Notes: generated by a model not told the origin, from the letters alone. A stretch of DNA of 64,000 bases from Algibacter miyuki (GCF_030409805.1 NZ_JAUFQP010000013.1:186001-250000), one strand, 5' to 3'; numbered from the stretch's first letter, positions 36,330-45,201 are shown. Numbers and translations: made by a program.

Positions 36330-37304
36330 TTATTTTAAAGCTTCCGTTATGGCATTATCAAACAAATCAGAAAGGCTAATTCCTGCGGCAGCGGCTTGTT
36401 GTGGTAGAATACTTTCTCGGGTAAGTCCCGGAATAGTATTCATTTCTAATAAATGGGGTTCACCATCTTTAAAAATATACTCACTACGGCTAAAACCTTT
36501 CATTTTTAAGACCTCGTAAACCCGTTTTGCTAGCGCATTTACCTTGTCTTCTTGTGTTTTTGTCAGTCTAGCAGGGGTTATTTCTTGCGATTTACCCAAA
36601 TATTTGGCTTCATAATCAAAAAAATCGTTTTCGCTTACAATTTCAGTAATGGGTAAAACTTTAGTTTCTCCTTGATAGGTAATCACACCTACAGAAACTT
36701 CAATACCATCTAAAAATGATTCAATAATAATCTCATCATCCTCTTTAAAAGCCACATCAATGGCAGGCTGAATATCTTCTATAGTATGGGCTTTAGAAAC
36801 TCCAAAACTACTACCTGCTTTATTGGCTTTTACAAAACATGGTAAACCTACTTTGCTCACAATATCAGCCGTGTTTATGGTGTCGCCTTTGTTTACAAAA
36901 TACGATTCGGCAGTTTTAATTCCGTAAGGTTTTAGCACACTTAAACAGTCGCGTTTATTAAAGGTAACACCGGCTTGATACATATCACAGCTGGTTTGCG
37001 GCATATTTATCAATTTAAAATACCCTTGCATAAAACCATCTTCGCCAGGCGAACCATGGATGGCATTAAACACACAATCGAACTTTATTTTTTCACCTTC
37101 AACGGTAACTGAAAAATCGTTTTTATCGACCGGGAATTCAACATTATTAGTGTCTACATATACCCATTTTTCTTTAAAAATATGAATACGGTAAGCATTA
37201 TATTTCGATGCATCAAGCGATTCAAAAACCACATTTCCGCTCGTTAATGAGATTTTGTATTCACTAGAATAACCTCCCATAATTATGGCTATATTTTTCT
37301 TCAT
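36330..37304 (-). CDS. ddl: D-alanine--D-alanine ligase
   Basis: Joins two D-alanines with ATP for peptidoglycan precursor synthesis. The 324 residues have the ATP-grasp layout: the N-terminal IIMGGYSSEYKISLTSG motif, the HGSPGEDGFMQGYF motif (about 85-98), the ATP-binding PCFVKANKAGSSFGVSK segment (about 155-171), and the C-terminal LLEMNTIPGLTRESILP metal-binding motif (about 290-306). It leads an operon with coaD and the PLD gene. The gene upstream is divergent (PASTA protein), with a 157-nt promoter region between them. Confidence 0.96.
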   Translation of the reverse strand: MKKNIAIIMGGYSSEYKISLTSGNVVFESLDASKYNAYRIHIFKEKWVYVDTNNVEFPVDKNDFSVTVEGEKIKFDCVFNAIHGSPGEDGFMQGYFKLINMPQTSCDMYQAGVTFNKRDCLSVLKPYGIKTAESYFVNKGDTINTADIVSKVGLPCFVKANKAGSSFGVSKAHTIEDIQPAIDVAFKEDDEIIIESFLDGIEVSVGVITYQGETKVLPITEIVSENDFFDYEAKYLGKSQEITPARLTKTQEDKVNALAKRVYEVLKMKGFSRSEYIFKDGEPHLLEMNTIPGLTRESILPQQAAAAGISLSDLFDNAITEALK

Positions 37305-37435
37305 TGGTCTGTTTTTATATCTTCCGCGAAAGCGAAAAAATCAATATTCCGTCTAAAATCAATAATAAAACGTACTTATTATTACAAAGCTAAAATATCA
37401 TATATATTACAAAAGAAAAAACAGTTCTGTTTTTA

Positions 37436-37443
37436 TATCTTTG
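37436..37443 (+). promoter_or_regulatory. -7 box of the PASTA-rluD operon
   Basis: TATCTTTG ends 18 nt before the ATG at 37462, so the leader would be about 14 nt. This supports 37462 as the true start. The -33 element is not clear. Confidence 0.55.
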
Positions 37444-37461
37444 CCAAACGAAAAAAAAATC

Positions 37462-38016
37462 ATGAGCCTTATAAAATTCCTTACGAGTAAAACATTTTTT
37501 AAACAATTAGCATTGGCACTCGTTGCCGTTGTGGTACTTTGTTTTGTGATGCTAAAATGGTTAAATGTAACCACAAACCATGGTGAATTTGAAACCGTTC
37601 CCGATTTAAAAGGGAAATCTATAAGTGTGGCCGAGTTAGAGCTTAACGAGAACCGTTTAGTGATGCAAATTCAGGATTCGGCAAATTTCAATCCCGATTA
37701 TCCTAAGTTTTCAGTAATTGAACAAGAACCTTTAGCAGGTACTCAGGTTAAGGAAAACAGAAAAATATATTTAACATTAAACCCATCAGGCTACCGAAAA
37801 ATTGAGGTGCCAGATTTAAAAGAACGTACTTACAGACAAGCTAAACCAACTTTAGAAGCCTTAGGTTTTAAAGTAGGGAAATTAAGTTACGAAGATAATA
37901 TAGCAGAAGATTTAGTATTGCGCATGAGCCATAAAGGTAACACTCTACAAGCCGGCGATAAACTACCTAAGACCTCGGTAATCGATTTGGTTTTAGGAAA
38001 CGGTAACAGACCTTAA
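37462..38016 (+). CDS. PASTA-domain membrane protein
   Basis: A 184-residue protein with one N-terminal membrane helix (about 15-34) and an outward part with two PASTA domains (about 45-112 and 115-180; VPDLKGKSISVAELEL and VPDLKERTYRQAKPTLEALG are their openings). PASTA domains bind muropeptides or beta-lactams in known proteins, but here no kinase or PBP domain is attached, which is the common Bacteroidota form. The start is set by the promoter at 37436. It is followed after 3 nt by rluD, so the two form an operon. Function in the cell envelope is inferred. Confidence 0.88.
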   Translation: MSLIKFLTSKTFFKQLALALVAVVVLCFVMLKWLNVTTNHGEFETVPDLKGKSISVAELELNENRLVMQIQDSANFNPDYPKFSVIEQEPLAGTQVKENRKIYLTLNPSGYRKIEVPDLKERTYRQAKPTLEALGFKVGKLSYEDNIAEDLVLRMSHKGNTLQAGDKLPKTSVIDLVLGNGNRP

Positions 38017-38019
38017 ATA

Positions 38020-39054
38020 ATGGACGCATACACACCACAATTACCCGACGATGATAATCTTTACGAGCATCACGCATTTACCGTAGATAAAGGCCAAACG
38101 CCACTTCGGATAGATAAATATTTAATGAATTTTGTTGAAAATGCCACACGAAATAAAATTCAGGCAGCAGCAAAAAATGGCAGTATTCATGTGAATAACG
38201 AGCCTGTGAAATCGAATTATAAAGTAAAACCTTTCGATGCTATTCGTGTGCTTTTTGCACATCCACCTTTCGAGAATTTATTGGTGGGAGAAGATATTGA
38301 AATCGATGTGGTTTACGAAGATGACCAGCTTCTTGTTGTTAATAAAAAACCCGGAATGGTTGTGCATCCAGGACATGGAAATTATTCGGGAACTTTAATA
38401 AATGCCTTAATTCACAGGTTTGATAATTTACCTAACAATTCTAGTGAACGTCCAGGATTGGTACACCGTATTGATAAGGACACTAGCGGACTTCTAGTGG
38501 TTGCAAAAACCGAAGAAGCCATGGCACATCTATCGGCTCAGTTTGCTAATAAAACTAGCGAGCGCGAATACGTGGCTATTGTATGGGGAAATATGGAAGA
38601 AGAAAATGGAACTGTTGAAGGTAACATTGGGCGCCATCCTAAAAACCGATTACAAAATACAGTTTTCCTTGATGATGAAGCTGATAAAGGTAAGCCAGCC
38701 GTAACACATTACTCTGTTTTGGAGCGCTTGGGTTATGTTACTTTAGTATCTTGTAAGCTCGAAACGGGGCGTACGCACCAAATTCGTGTGCACATGAAGC
38801 ATATTGGCCATACATTGTTTAACGACGAGCGTTATGGTGGTGAAAAAGTATTAAAAGGGACCACCTTTACCAAATACAAACAATTTGTAGATAACTGTTT
38901 TAAAGTATTGCCGCGCCAAGCACTACACGCTAAAACATTAGGTTTTGTACACCCGAAAACAAACGAATTTATGCGTTTTGATAGCGAAATTCCAGACGAT
39001 ATGCAACAATGTATTGAAAAATGGAAAGTCTATTCTAAGCATCAAGAATTATAA
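38020..39054 (+). CDS. rluD: 23S rRNA pseudouridine synthase, RluD type
   Basis: A 344-residue enzyme that isomerises uridine to pseudouridine in helix 69 of 23S rRNA if it is a true RluD. An N-terminal S4 RNA-binding domain (about 25-75, QTPLRIDKYLMNFV) is followed by the catalytic domain with HRIDKDTSG (149-157), where D152 is the catalytic Asp, and by the C-terminal GRTHQIRVHM motif. Family members RluC, RluD and RluA-like are hard to separate by sequence; length and the S4 domain favour RluD. It is the second gene of the PASTA operon. Confidence 0.92.
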   Translation: MDAYTPQLPDDDNLYEHHAFTVDKGQTPLRIDKYLMNFVENATRNKIQAAAKNGSIHVNNEPVKSNYKVKPFDAIRVLFAHPPFENLLVGEDIEIDVVYEDDQLLVVNKKPGMVVHPGHGNYSGTLINALIHRFDNLPNNSSERPGLVHRIDKDTSGLLVVAKTEEAMAHLSAQFANKTSEREYVAIVWGNMEEENGTVEGNIGRHPKNRLQNTVFLDDEADKGKPAVTHYSVLERLGYVTLVSCKLETGRTHQIRVHMKHIGHTLFNDERYGGEKVLKGTTFTKYKQFVDNCFKVLPRQALHAKTLGFVHPKTNEFMRFDSEIPDDMQQCIEKWKVYSKHQEL

Positions 39055-39062
39055 TACTATGT

Positions 39063-39222
39063 TTTGGGCGTTCCCCGAAAAGGGTCGGGCTTTCCGCTAT
39101 ATCTTTTTACAACGTATAGATAAGCTTTTAACGTAACCAGATAAAATAAGTAAAGCCTAGACTAACCACAGTCTAGGCTTTTTTGTTTTTGTAAAAAGGA
39201 TGCCGCATCAATCCCTAACGCA
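39063..39222 (+). repeat. Dispersed intergenic repeat, copy 3, holding a terminator
   Basis: Left half TTTGGGCGTTCCCCGAAAAG then GGTCGGGCTTTCCGCTATAT; right half AAAAAGGATGCCGCATCAAT then CCCTAACGC, ending at 39221. The variable middle contains the hairpin AAAGCCTAGACT (39151-39162)/AGTCTAGGCTTTTTT (39169-39183), a proper terminator for the PASTA-rluD operon. So the repeat carries a working-looking terminator inside. Confidence 0.8.
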
Positions 39223-39314
39223 AATACTTGCAGAGATTGGTGCGCAATCCATAGTTTATACCGGTTTGGAATTTTAATGCTTCTAAATAAATTGGATTAG
39301 TTTTATTTTGTTGA

Positions 39315-40157
39315 TTACACACTCGCTGTATTGAGTAAACCGGTGCGGTACATCATAATTTGTTCTTTAATTCGGGTTTCTTGAGATAGGGTAAGTTCGT
39401 GCATCCAGTCGTCATCAACATAATTCATATAGTTGTGTATGGGTGCGTAATCGCCAATTTTACAAACATTATGTGGTTTGTTAGTTTCAGGTTTTCCGTA
39501 GTTTGCACCACTATGTGCAGGGGTATCTAAAACATGGTCGCCAATACCATCGCATCCACCTTGAAAGGTGTGGTATAAGCCTAACCAATGCCCAACCTCG
39601 TGCACGGCTGTCATTCCTAAATTGTATGGCGCAGCACTTCCGCCAGGTAACGACTCGTCTAACATCACAACACCATCAATATCAGGGTCGCCAGCCAAAT
39701 CGAATGGAAATCGCGCCCAACCTAATAATCCAGATACCAAACCTCCGGTATAGAAATTAAGGTATTTATGCGGGTCGGCACCAAGTGCAATTTTCGCCTG
39801 ACGCTCATTGGCCGAACCATGCCCCATATTGTACCAATTTTCATTATCGATAAATTTTACCTGCGATTCACTATAAACAAAGGTTAAGTTGGCACCTGCG
39901 TAAGCTTTATTTAATAACTCTATTTGTTGTCTTCTTTGTGTTTTTGTTATTAAACCACGAGCACCAAAAGTGATATGATGAAATCGAACTTCTATGGTTA
40001 ATTTACTGAACAATTGTCTTCTAGATTTATTAGCGTTAATTTGTTCGTCTACACGCATAATCTCAATTGGGGTTGGGATTTTTGTTGCACATCCACGTCC
40101 GAATTTCGAAAATTCTTCCTGATTTAAAAATTCTTTGTTGTTAATAAAAAAAGCCAT
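39315..40157 (-). CDS. M43-like zinc metalloprotease lacking a signal peptide
   Basis: A 280-residue metzincin. The zinc motif HEVGHWLGLYH is complete (H186, E187, H190, G193, H196) and YMNYVDD near 243-249 gives the Met-turn, both as in pappalysin-like M43 proteases. CDGIGDHVLDTPAH is also typical of the family. M43 enzymes are normally secreted, but this protein starts MAFFINNKEFLNQEEF with no hydrophobic segment and no C-terminal sorting domain, so if exported it needs another route. It follows a membrane/coiled-coil gene by 43 nt. Substrate unknown. Confidence 0.85.
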   Translation of the reverse strand: MAFFINNKEFLNQEEFSKFGRGCATKIPTPIEIMRVDEQINANKSRRQLFSKLTIEVRFHHITFGARGLITKTQRRQQIELLNKAYAGANLTFVYSESQVKFIDNENWYNMGHGSANERQAKIALGADPHKYLNFYTGGLVSGLLGWARFPFDLAGDPDIDGVVMLDESLPGGSAAPYNLGMTAVHEVGHWLGLYHTFQGGCDGIGDHVLDTPAHSGANYGKPETNKPHNVCKIGDYAPIHNYMNYVDDDWMHELTLSQETRIKEQIMMYRTGLLNTASV

Positions 40158-40200
40158 AGTTGTTGTGTTTTAGTGTTGGTTAATACTGCATTTTCTTTTG

Positions 40201-40776
40201 TTATTTTCGGTCTTTAAAATGTTCCAATCTTTTATTTAATCTGATGATGCCATTAATTTTTTTGGCAATATCTTCAATGGTTTTTTGTGTTTCTTCTATA
40301 ATACTATCTAATTCTTCGTCAACATCAACCTGATATTCATTCAATTCGGTATGTACACCTTTTAGTTTCGCTTCGGCCATGCGTAAGCGTCGTTTTATAT
40401 TGTCATTTCGGTTAATTTTTTTAGGCGACACAATGTTAAAAGCATATAACATATAGAGCATGAAAGAGATTGGGATGCATGTTATTAGGATAATGATAAA
40501 CAAAATAGCCACCGTAATATCACTGATGCCTTCGTCAAACTCTTCGCCTGCATCGTTATAATAAGCTTCTTTACAATGGTGCGACCCATCAATAGGATAG
40601 AAGGTGAAGTTTATAATGTTTTTGTAAATGTTCCACCGCCACGGAACATCTTCAGGTTTGTAATAAGCTTCCGTATAATAGCCAACACGTGAGGAAATCG
40701 TGTTGTCTGGATTGCCACCTGCAATAACATTGCCGAGTTGATCGATGGATATAAGGGTGTTAAAAAAGAAATTCAT
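40201..40776 (-). CDS. Membrane/coiled-coil protein with a phage-like N-terminal motif
   Basis: A 191-residue protein in three parts. Residues 6-80 contain IDQLGNVIAGGNPDNTISSR (11-30) and FYPIDGSHHCKEAY (59-72). From memory, these resemble a motif (DQLxNxxxGGxPDETxSxR followed by a W-rich segment and HCxxA) of small proteins in phages and prophages, where their role is unclear. Residues 86-113 form one membrane helix. Residues 120-190 form a charged coiled coil. The gene starts 2 nt after the GNAT gene and precedes the metalloprotease gene. I do not know its function; a spanin-like or anchoring role is speculation. Confidence 0.6.
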   Translation of the reverse strand: MNFFFNTLISIDQLGNVIAGGNPDNTISSRVGYYTEAYYKPEDVPWRWNIYKNIINFTFYPIDGSHHCKEAYYNDAGEEFDEGISDITVAILFIIILITCIPISFMLYMLYAFNIVSPKKINRNDNIKRRLRMAEAKLKGVHTELNEYQVDVDEELDSIIEETQKTIEDIAKKINGIIRLNKRLEHFKDRK

Positions 40777-40778
40777 GG

Positions 40779-41228
40779 TTATTGCAAAGTTTTTTCAAAA
40801 CAAGTACTGTCTGTAATATTGGTGTATTGCCCGTAATTAGGAATAATATCATACCCATTTTTTTTGTACAAACCAATGGCTTCAGTTTGTTTAATTCCTG
40901 TTTCTAAAATACACTTTTTATAAGATAACTCGCTGGTCCATTGCTCTAGTTCTGCTAAAAGTATGGAGGCAATTCCTTTTCCTCTCCTTTGCGGTGCCGT
41001 GTACATGCGTTTAATTTCCATAACGGAATTGTTGTACGCTTTTATAGCTCCACAGCCTAAAGGTTGATTATCTTGATAGGCTATAACAACGTGTTTTATG
41101 GTATCTGCTTTATTAAATTGTGCATAAAAAGCATGGTCTTCGCCATCTTTTTCGGCTAAGTAAATATCCAATTGTTTGGCTAGATCAATAAAATCTTTGT
41201 TTTCAGAGTTTGTTCGGACGATATTCAT
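40779..41228 (-). CDS. GNAT-family N-acetyltransferase
   Basis: A 149-residue acetyltransferase starting at the ATG at 41228; the longer frame adds an Arg/Lys-rich stretch that looks untranslated. The GNAT fold is recognised by the acetyl-CoA-binding RGKGIASILLAELEQW helix (Q/RxxGxG/A motif, about 80-95) and by the ILETGIKQTEAIGLYKKNGY segment toward the end. The substrate cannot be deduced. It precedes the membrane/coiled-coil gene by 2 nt, so the two are co-translated. Confidence 0.87.
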   Translation of the reverse strand: MNIVRTNSENKDFIDLAKQLDIYLAEKDGEDHAFYAQFNKADTIKHVVIAYQDNQPLGCGAIKAYNNSVMEIKRMYTAPQRRGKGIASILLAELEQWTSELSYKKCILETGIKQTEAIGLYKKNGYDIIPNYGQYTNITDSTCFEKTLQ

Positions 41229-41364
41229 TTTAGGGCTTCTGTTTTTACGACGTATTACTTTTAACCTGGTTTTTAATAGCATATTAAATTAACTATTTTC
41301 ATCCATTTCTAAACCTAAAAAAGAAATTTTTATCAAGAAAGCACACTTTTTGAAAGTGTAAATA

Positions 41365-42177
41365 TTAGTTTTTGTTTAGCGCCCAAGTAAGTGCTTTTTC
41401 TTTTGTAGCTCTAAAAATAGTGTTATGTTTTTCGTCCGATTCTTCACTATAATGCCATATTAAGGTTTCTGGAGCTTGGGTTTTCATGGTTTCGGCAATT
41501 TTATTGGTGTGCACCGAAATATCTTGAGCACTAGAACCCGCAAACCAGAGTTTTGTTGGCGTTTTAGGCAGTGCCTTAAGGTACTTTTTCGTGTTTTTTT
41601 CTAAATAATGATTATTCCACCAAAGTGATGGATCTACAGCAATATAAAAATCGAAAGTTTCTGGTTTAAGTAAAAAGGTTTCCATAACAAATAAGCCAGC
41701 TAGCGATTCGCCAATGATACCTTTTTCTTTTGTAGTGCGGTATCTTTTGTTAATTTCAGGGAATAATTCTTCAGTAAAAAAGTTTCTAAAGTTTTTAGCG
41801 CCATCGGTTAAAGGACAATATTGCGCATCTTCCTTAATTTCCGAAGGACCTGTTAAATCGCGTGCTCTTTTTGTGTTTTCTACACCAACAAGAATAATTG
41901 GTGGTATGGTTTTATTTTTAATAAGTTTGGAAATCGTATTTGCTATATGTGGAAAATCTTCTTTTATTCCGCCGTCGGGCATATAAATTACGGGTAGCGC
42001 GGTATCTTTTGTTTTGAATTCTTCCGGCATCCAAACGTTAATCACTCGGGTTTCGTTTACGTATTGAGACTCTAAAGTGAAATTATCGTGTATTGGAATA
42101 AGGTCGGTTTGTGTTGCTTTTTTTGAACAGCTTATCAAAATGATTGATAATAGAAGGAGGGATAATATTTTTTTCAT
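41365..42177 (-). CDS. Esterase D-like alpha/beta-hydrolase lipoprotein
   Basis: A 270-residue lipoprotein (lipobox LISC, Cys17) of the putative esterase family (PF00756-type, with enterochelin esterase and feruloyl esterases). The nucleophile elbow GESLAG places the catalytic serine at S158. MPEEFKTKDTALPVIYMPDG (50-69) is the usual first-strand region; the His is probably in the KHN stretch near 253. It may act on siderophores, xylan side groups or lipids. The gap to the GNAT gene is about 136 nt, so co-transcription is uncertain. A near-perfect palindrome lies 110 nt upstream. Confidence 0.8.
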   Translation of the reverse strand: MKKILSLLLLSIILISCSKKATQTDLIPIHDNFTLESQYVNETRVINVWMPEEFKTKDTALPVIYMPDGGIKEDFPHIANTISKLIKNKTIPPIILVGVENTKRARDLTGPSEIKEDAQYCPLTDGAKNFRNFFTEELFPEINKRYRTTKEKGIIGESLAGLFVMETFLLKPETFDFYIAVDPSLWWNNHYLEKNTKKYLKALPKTPTKLWFAGSSAQDISVHTNKIAETMKTQAPETLIWHYSEESDEKHNTIFRATKEKALTWALNKN

Positions 42178-42509
42178 TTTTGAACATCTTTAATTGTGAT
42201 GTTTATCGCTCTTAAATATAGTGGGGCCATGCGATTTAAGAGGTAATAAATATCTTACTTTCAAATGTTTAGCTAAAATAAGTAAAAATTTTATTCTAGA
42301 CTAGAGTAAAATGAACTAAACTATTGATTTTTAAAGAGGTATCGTTTTTGCTCGGGTTGGTTTAGTTTCAGTAGTTTAATAGACTCAAAAGGTGCTTGAT
42401 GGATCACACCTAAAAGGGAGTTTAAAATCCTTCAAATAAAAAAGTCCATAAAGTTTTTTTTAAACTTTTTATTTGAAGGATTGAAATTTATAATACTAAC
42501 TGGGTGTAA
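42178..42509. other. Intergenic region with an operator-like palindrome and a large hairpin
   Basis: Holds an 11-bp-arm inverted repeat (TTTTATTCTAG 42289-42299, CTAGAGTAAAA 42301-42311, one mismatch) upstream of the esterase gene, and the acr3 terminator at 42426-42482. No gene is seen. Confidence 0.5.
42426..42482 (-). terminator. Large hairpin after acr3
   Basis: A stem of about 19 bp: the left arm starts AATCCTTCAAATAAAA at 42426 and the right arm ends ATTTGAAGGATT at 42482, with one bulged A and an A/T-rich loop. It begins 27 nt past the acr3 stop codon, so it probably ends the arsenic operon. Confidence 0.7.
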
Positions 42510-43559
42510 CTATGCCAGTTCATTTTTGTAATATTTTTTCTTCAGCCAAAAAGAAATACGTACCAATAAAATTAATGCAGGAACTTCTACTAATGGGCCA
42601 ATAACCCCTGCGAAAGCTTGACCTGAATTTAATCCGAAAACAGCAATAGCTACAGCAATGGCTAACTCAAAATTATTTCCAGCTGCTGTAAATGCTACAG
42701 AAGCAGTTTTACTATATTCTGCACCTGTTGCTCTGGTGACAAAAAAGCCAATGATAAACATGAGTGTGAAATAGATAAGTAGTGGTACTGCAATAATTAA
42801 AACGTCCATTGGAATTTCAACAATAAGCTCGCCTTTTAGCGAAAACATAACTATAATGGTAAATAACAGCGCAATTAAAGTAAGTGGCGATATGGCTGGA
42901 ATAAAGACGGTAGTGTACCAATGTAGTCCTTTTAATTTTACCAAAATATACCGACTTAAAATTCCTAATACAAACGGAAGGCCTAAATAGATAAGGACAC
43001 TCTCGGCTATGGTGGCTATTGAAATATCGACTATGGCCCCTTCGAAACCAAAATAGGGTGGTAGTACGGTAATGAAAATCCAAGCATAAAAACTGTATGC
43101 AAATACTTGAAATATACTATTTAATGCAACCAAACCTGCGCCGTATTCTGTGCTGCCATCGGCGAGATCGTTCCATACCAAAACCATGGCGATACAACGT
43201 GCTAGGCCAATTAAAATGAGGCCCACCATATATTCGGGATAATCGCGTAAAAAAGTAATGGCTAAAATGAACATTAAAATAGGGCCTACAATCCAATTTA
43301 AAAATAAGGATATAGACAAAATTTTGGTGTTTTTAAAAACCTTTGGTAACAAGGCGTAATCCACTTTTGCTAAAGGTGGATACATCATTAAAATTAAACC
43401 TATGGCGATGGGTATATTCGTAGAGCCGCTACTCATGCTGTTTATAAAATCTGGAAATGTTGGTATAAAATAGCCTAAGCTAACGCCTATAGCCATAGCA
43501 ACAAAAATCCATAAGGTGAGGTTTCTGTCTAAAAAACTTAATGATTTAGTCTGTGCCAT
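42510..43559 (-). CDS. acr3: ACR3-family arsenite efflux permease
   Basis: A 349-residue inner membrane protein of about ten helices, pumping arsenite (or antimonite) out of the cell. The helix carrying [16 protein letters not shown] (about 119-134) contains the conserved cysteine found in ACR3 proteins; the [18 protein letters not shown] and [20 protein letters not shown] segments are also family hallmarks. It begins 2 nt after arsC and is the last gene of the arsR operon, followed by a large hairpin. Confidence 0.93.
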   Translation of the reverse strand: MAQTKSLSFLDRNLTLWIFVAMAIGVSLGYFIPTFPDFINSMSSGSTNIPIAIGLILMMYPPLAKVDYALLPKVFKNTKILSISLFLNWIVGPILMFILAITFLRDYPEYMVGLILIGLARCIAMVLVWNDLADGSTEYGAGLVALNSIFQVFAYSFYAWIFITVLPPYFGFEGAIVDISIATIAESVLIYLGLPFVLGILSRYILVKLKGLHWYTTVFIPAISPLTLIALLFTIIVMFSLKGELIVEIPMDVLIIAVPLLIYFTLMFIIGFFVTRATGAEYSKTASVAFTAAGNNFELAIAVAIAVFGLNSGQAFAGVIGPLVEVPALILLVRISFWLKKKYYKNELA

Positions 43560-43561
43560 AA

Positions 43562-44179
43562 TTATAAGTTAATTTGCGAAAAAATATAAAGCATTTCGGT
43601 AGCAATTTGTAAACTTCTTTCGTTGTATTTTTCGGCCTGTTGTGGGGTGTTGTCAAAGGCTTTTGGGTCATTGTAAGTAATGGGAATACGCTGTTCGGCA
43701 CCTGAAATAAATGGACACCCATTATCGGCTTGGGAGCAGGTCATTATTGCAGCAAACTCCGATTTCGGGTTAAAGCGATCGTCAAGTGTTTTTGAAAATC
43801 CAATAATAGGCATGGCATTGTCGGCATATTTAATACTATAAATAGGATTCTGAGTTTCGGCAATTTTATGAATCTCAAAACCTGAATGTTCCAACGTTTT
43901 TGCAGCCATCGGAAAAAGTGCTGTAGCTTCGGTGCCTCCCGAATAGCAAAATACATTTTTTACATTAAAATGATAAGCCATCGTTTGTGCCCAAACTTGC
44001 GATAAATGACTTCGGCGCGAGTTATGGGTGCAAATAAAATTAATTCGGATATCGGCATTACTGTCCACTTTCTTTTGAATAAATTCAACTAAAGGTTTTA
44101 GTATTTCCTTTCGTTCAGTAGTAATGGTTTCAACGTTTAATGTTGAAATTAACTGTTCAATTTTTGTATATAATATCAT
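43562..44179 (-). CDS. arsC: Arsenate reductase (low-molecular-weight phosphatase fold)
   Basis: A 205-residue protein starting at the ATG at 44179; a longer frame would overlap the previous gene. The phosphatase loop C-T-H-N-S-R-R places the catalytic C50 and R56 (CX5R) after the INFI strand, as in arsenate reductases of the tyrosine phosphatase type. Further Cys residues ([12 protein letters not shown]) may serve the redox relay. It reduces arsenate to arsenite for export by the downstream ACR3 pump. It lies 28 nt after the DUF6428 gene. Confidence 0.9.
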   Translation of the reverse strand: MILYTKIEQLISTLNVETITTERKEILKPLVEFIQKKVDSNADIRINFICTHNSRRSHLSQVWAQTMAYHFNVKNVFCYSGGTEATALFPMAAKTLEHSGFEIHKIAETQNPIYSIKYADNAMPIIGFSKTLDDRFNPKSEFAAIMTCSQADNGCPFISGAEQRIPITYNDPKAFDNTPQQAEKYNERSLQIATEMLYIFSQINL

Positions 44180-44207
44180 GCTATAAAAACGAGATTTTAT
44201 TAATAGA

Positions 44208-44675
44208 TTAGCAACATCCGCTACCTGGTGCACAGGAATTATTACTTTGAATGTCCATCATTTTTAATTTTGGTTTTTCATCCGGAATACCACATTTATC
44301 TTTAGCTAAGCAATCGGTTTGTTTACTTGTTAGTAAAAAGTTTGTGCCATCGAAATCCATTCCGAATTTGCCAATAGTTTCTGCTTGATATTCAACTTCA
44401 ACTTCTAAATCGCCAATGTTTAGTGTTTTTTCAGAAAGTTCAATAATATGTAATAACTTTTCTGGGTGCAATCTGTGGTCGTAATCGTCGGCATTCCAAA
44501 GTTGGAAATTCACAACTTCTTCTTGTCTTACCGTGCCACCACAATCAATAAAATGTTTGGTTACTTTTCCAACTTCAGTAACATGAAAATGATTTGCTAC
44601 TAAGTCGCCATTTGGTAATTTAAAAGCAATTTTTTCTAATGTGTTTAAAACATGTTTTACTTCTGATAATTTCAT
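44208..44675 (-). CDS. DUF6428-like arsenic-operon protein with Cys-rich tail
   Basis: A 155-residue soluble protein that I associate with the DUF6428 family, often found in flavobacterial arsenic operons; function unknown. The body (about 1-140) is a compact alpha/beta domain with the repeated motif FIDCGGT and QLWNADDYDHRLHPEKLL. The tail NNSCAPGSGCC (145-155) adds three Cys, which could hold arsenite; that is inference. It lies between arsR and arsC, with a second ArsR-type site directly upstream of its start. Confidence 0.8.
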   Translation of the reverse strand: MKLSEVKHVLNTLEKIAFKLPNGDLVANHFHVTEVGKVTKHFIDCGGTVRQEEVVNFQLWNADDYDHRLHPEKLLHIIELSEKTLNIGDLEVEVEYQAETIGKFGMDFDGTNFLLTSKQTDCLAKDKCGIPDEKPKLKMMDIQSNNSCAPGSGCC

Positions 44676-44689
44676 AATTCAATTTGTTT

Positions 44690-44706
44690 ATTGCGATTAT
44701 ACGATT
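44690..44706 (-). promoter_or_regulatory. Second ArsR-type operator, inside the ars operon
   Basis: ATTGCGATTATACGATT (plus strand) matches the first site, ATTGCAATATTACGATT, at 14 of 17 positions. It lies between arsR and the DUF6428 gene, 14 nt before the latter start, so the resistance genes may have a second repressed promoter. Confidence 0.6.
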
Positions 44707-44723
44707 GATCTAATTAATTTTTT

Positions 44724-45053
44724 TTAACAACAGTCTGTTTGAGGTAAATCTTGATCTAAAAAAGCAGTCATTACAGCTTTCATTTTGGTCCAATTTTCTG
44801 GATTTATACAATAGCAAACACTCGTGCCCTCAACATTACCTTTTATTAAACCTAGTAATTTTAATTCTTTTAAATGTTGTGAAATTGTAGGTTGTGCTAG
44901 TCCTATTTCGCTTACCAAATCGCCACAAACACACGTGTTTATTTTGAATAAATGCTCTAAAATAGCTACACGTGCAGGATGCCCGAAGACTTTTGCAAAC
45001 AAGGCTATTTCGTTTTGACTATCGGTGAACATTTCGGTTTTAGCTAATCCCAT
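44724..45053 (-). CDS. arsR: ArsR/SmtB-family arsenic-responsive repressor
   Basis: A 109-residue winged-helix repressor. The CVCGDLV motif (about 42-48) holds the cysteine pair that senses arsenite in ArsR proteins, and PTISQHLKELKLLGLIKG is the recognition helix and wing. A final CC pair may add metal contact. It heads an operon with the DUF6428, arsC and acr3 genes and would repress it through the palindromic sites at 45063-45092 and 44690-44706. Confidence 0.93.
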   Translation of the reverse strand: MGLAKTEMFTDSQNEIALFAKVFGHPARVAILEHLFKINTCVCGDLVSEIGLAQPTISQHLKELKLLGLIKGNVEGTSVCYCINPENWTKMKAVMTAFLDQDLPQTDCC

Positions 45054-45062
45054 ACTGTTATA

Positions 45063-45092
45063 TTATTTAATTGCAATATTACGATTAAATAA
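45063..45092 (-). promoter_or_regulatory. ars operon operator
   Basis: A perfect inverted repeat TTATTTAAT (45063-45071), 12 nt, ATTAAATAA (45084-45092). The inner part, ATTGCAATATTACGATT (45070-45086), recurs with three changes at 44690-44706. It lies 10 nt upstream of the arsR start. Confidence 0.7.
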
Positions 45093-45201
45093 TGAATATG
45101 ACTAATTTTAATTAAAATTTAATGTTCCTAGGGATCAAATTTAAATCGTTTGAATTGAGGTTTATGTTTAGGGTAGTAGCGTTTTAAATAGAAAAAAAAT
45201 A

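Noticed and set aside
38945..39136. Reading frame over the end of rluD and repeat copy 3
   Set aside because: It is in another frame over rluD and runs into the dispersed repeat; no family resemblance.
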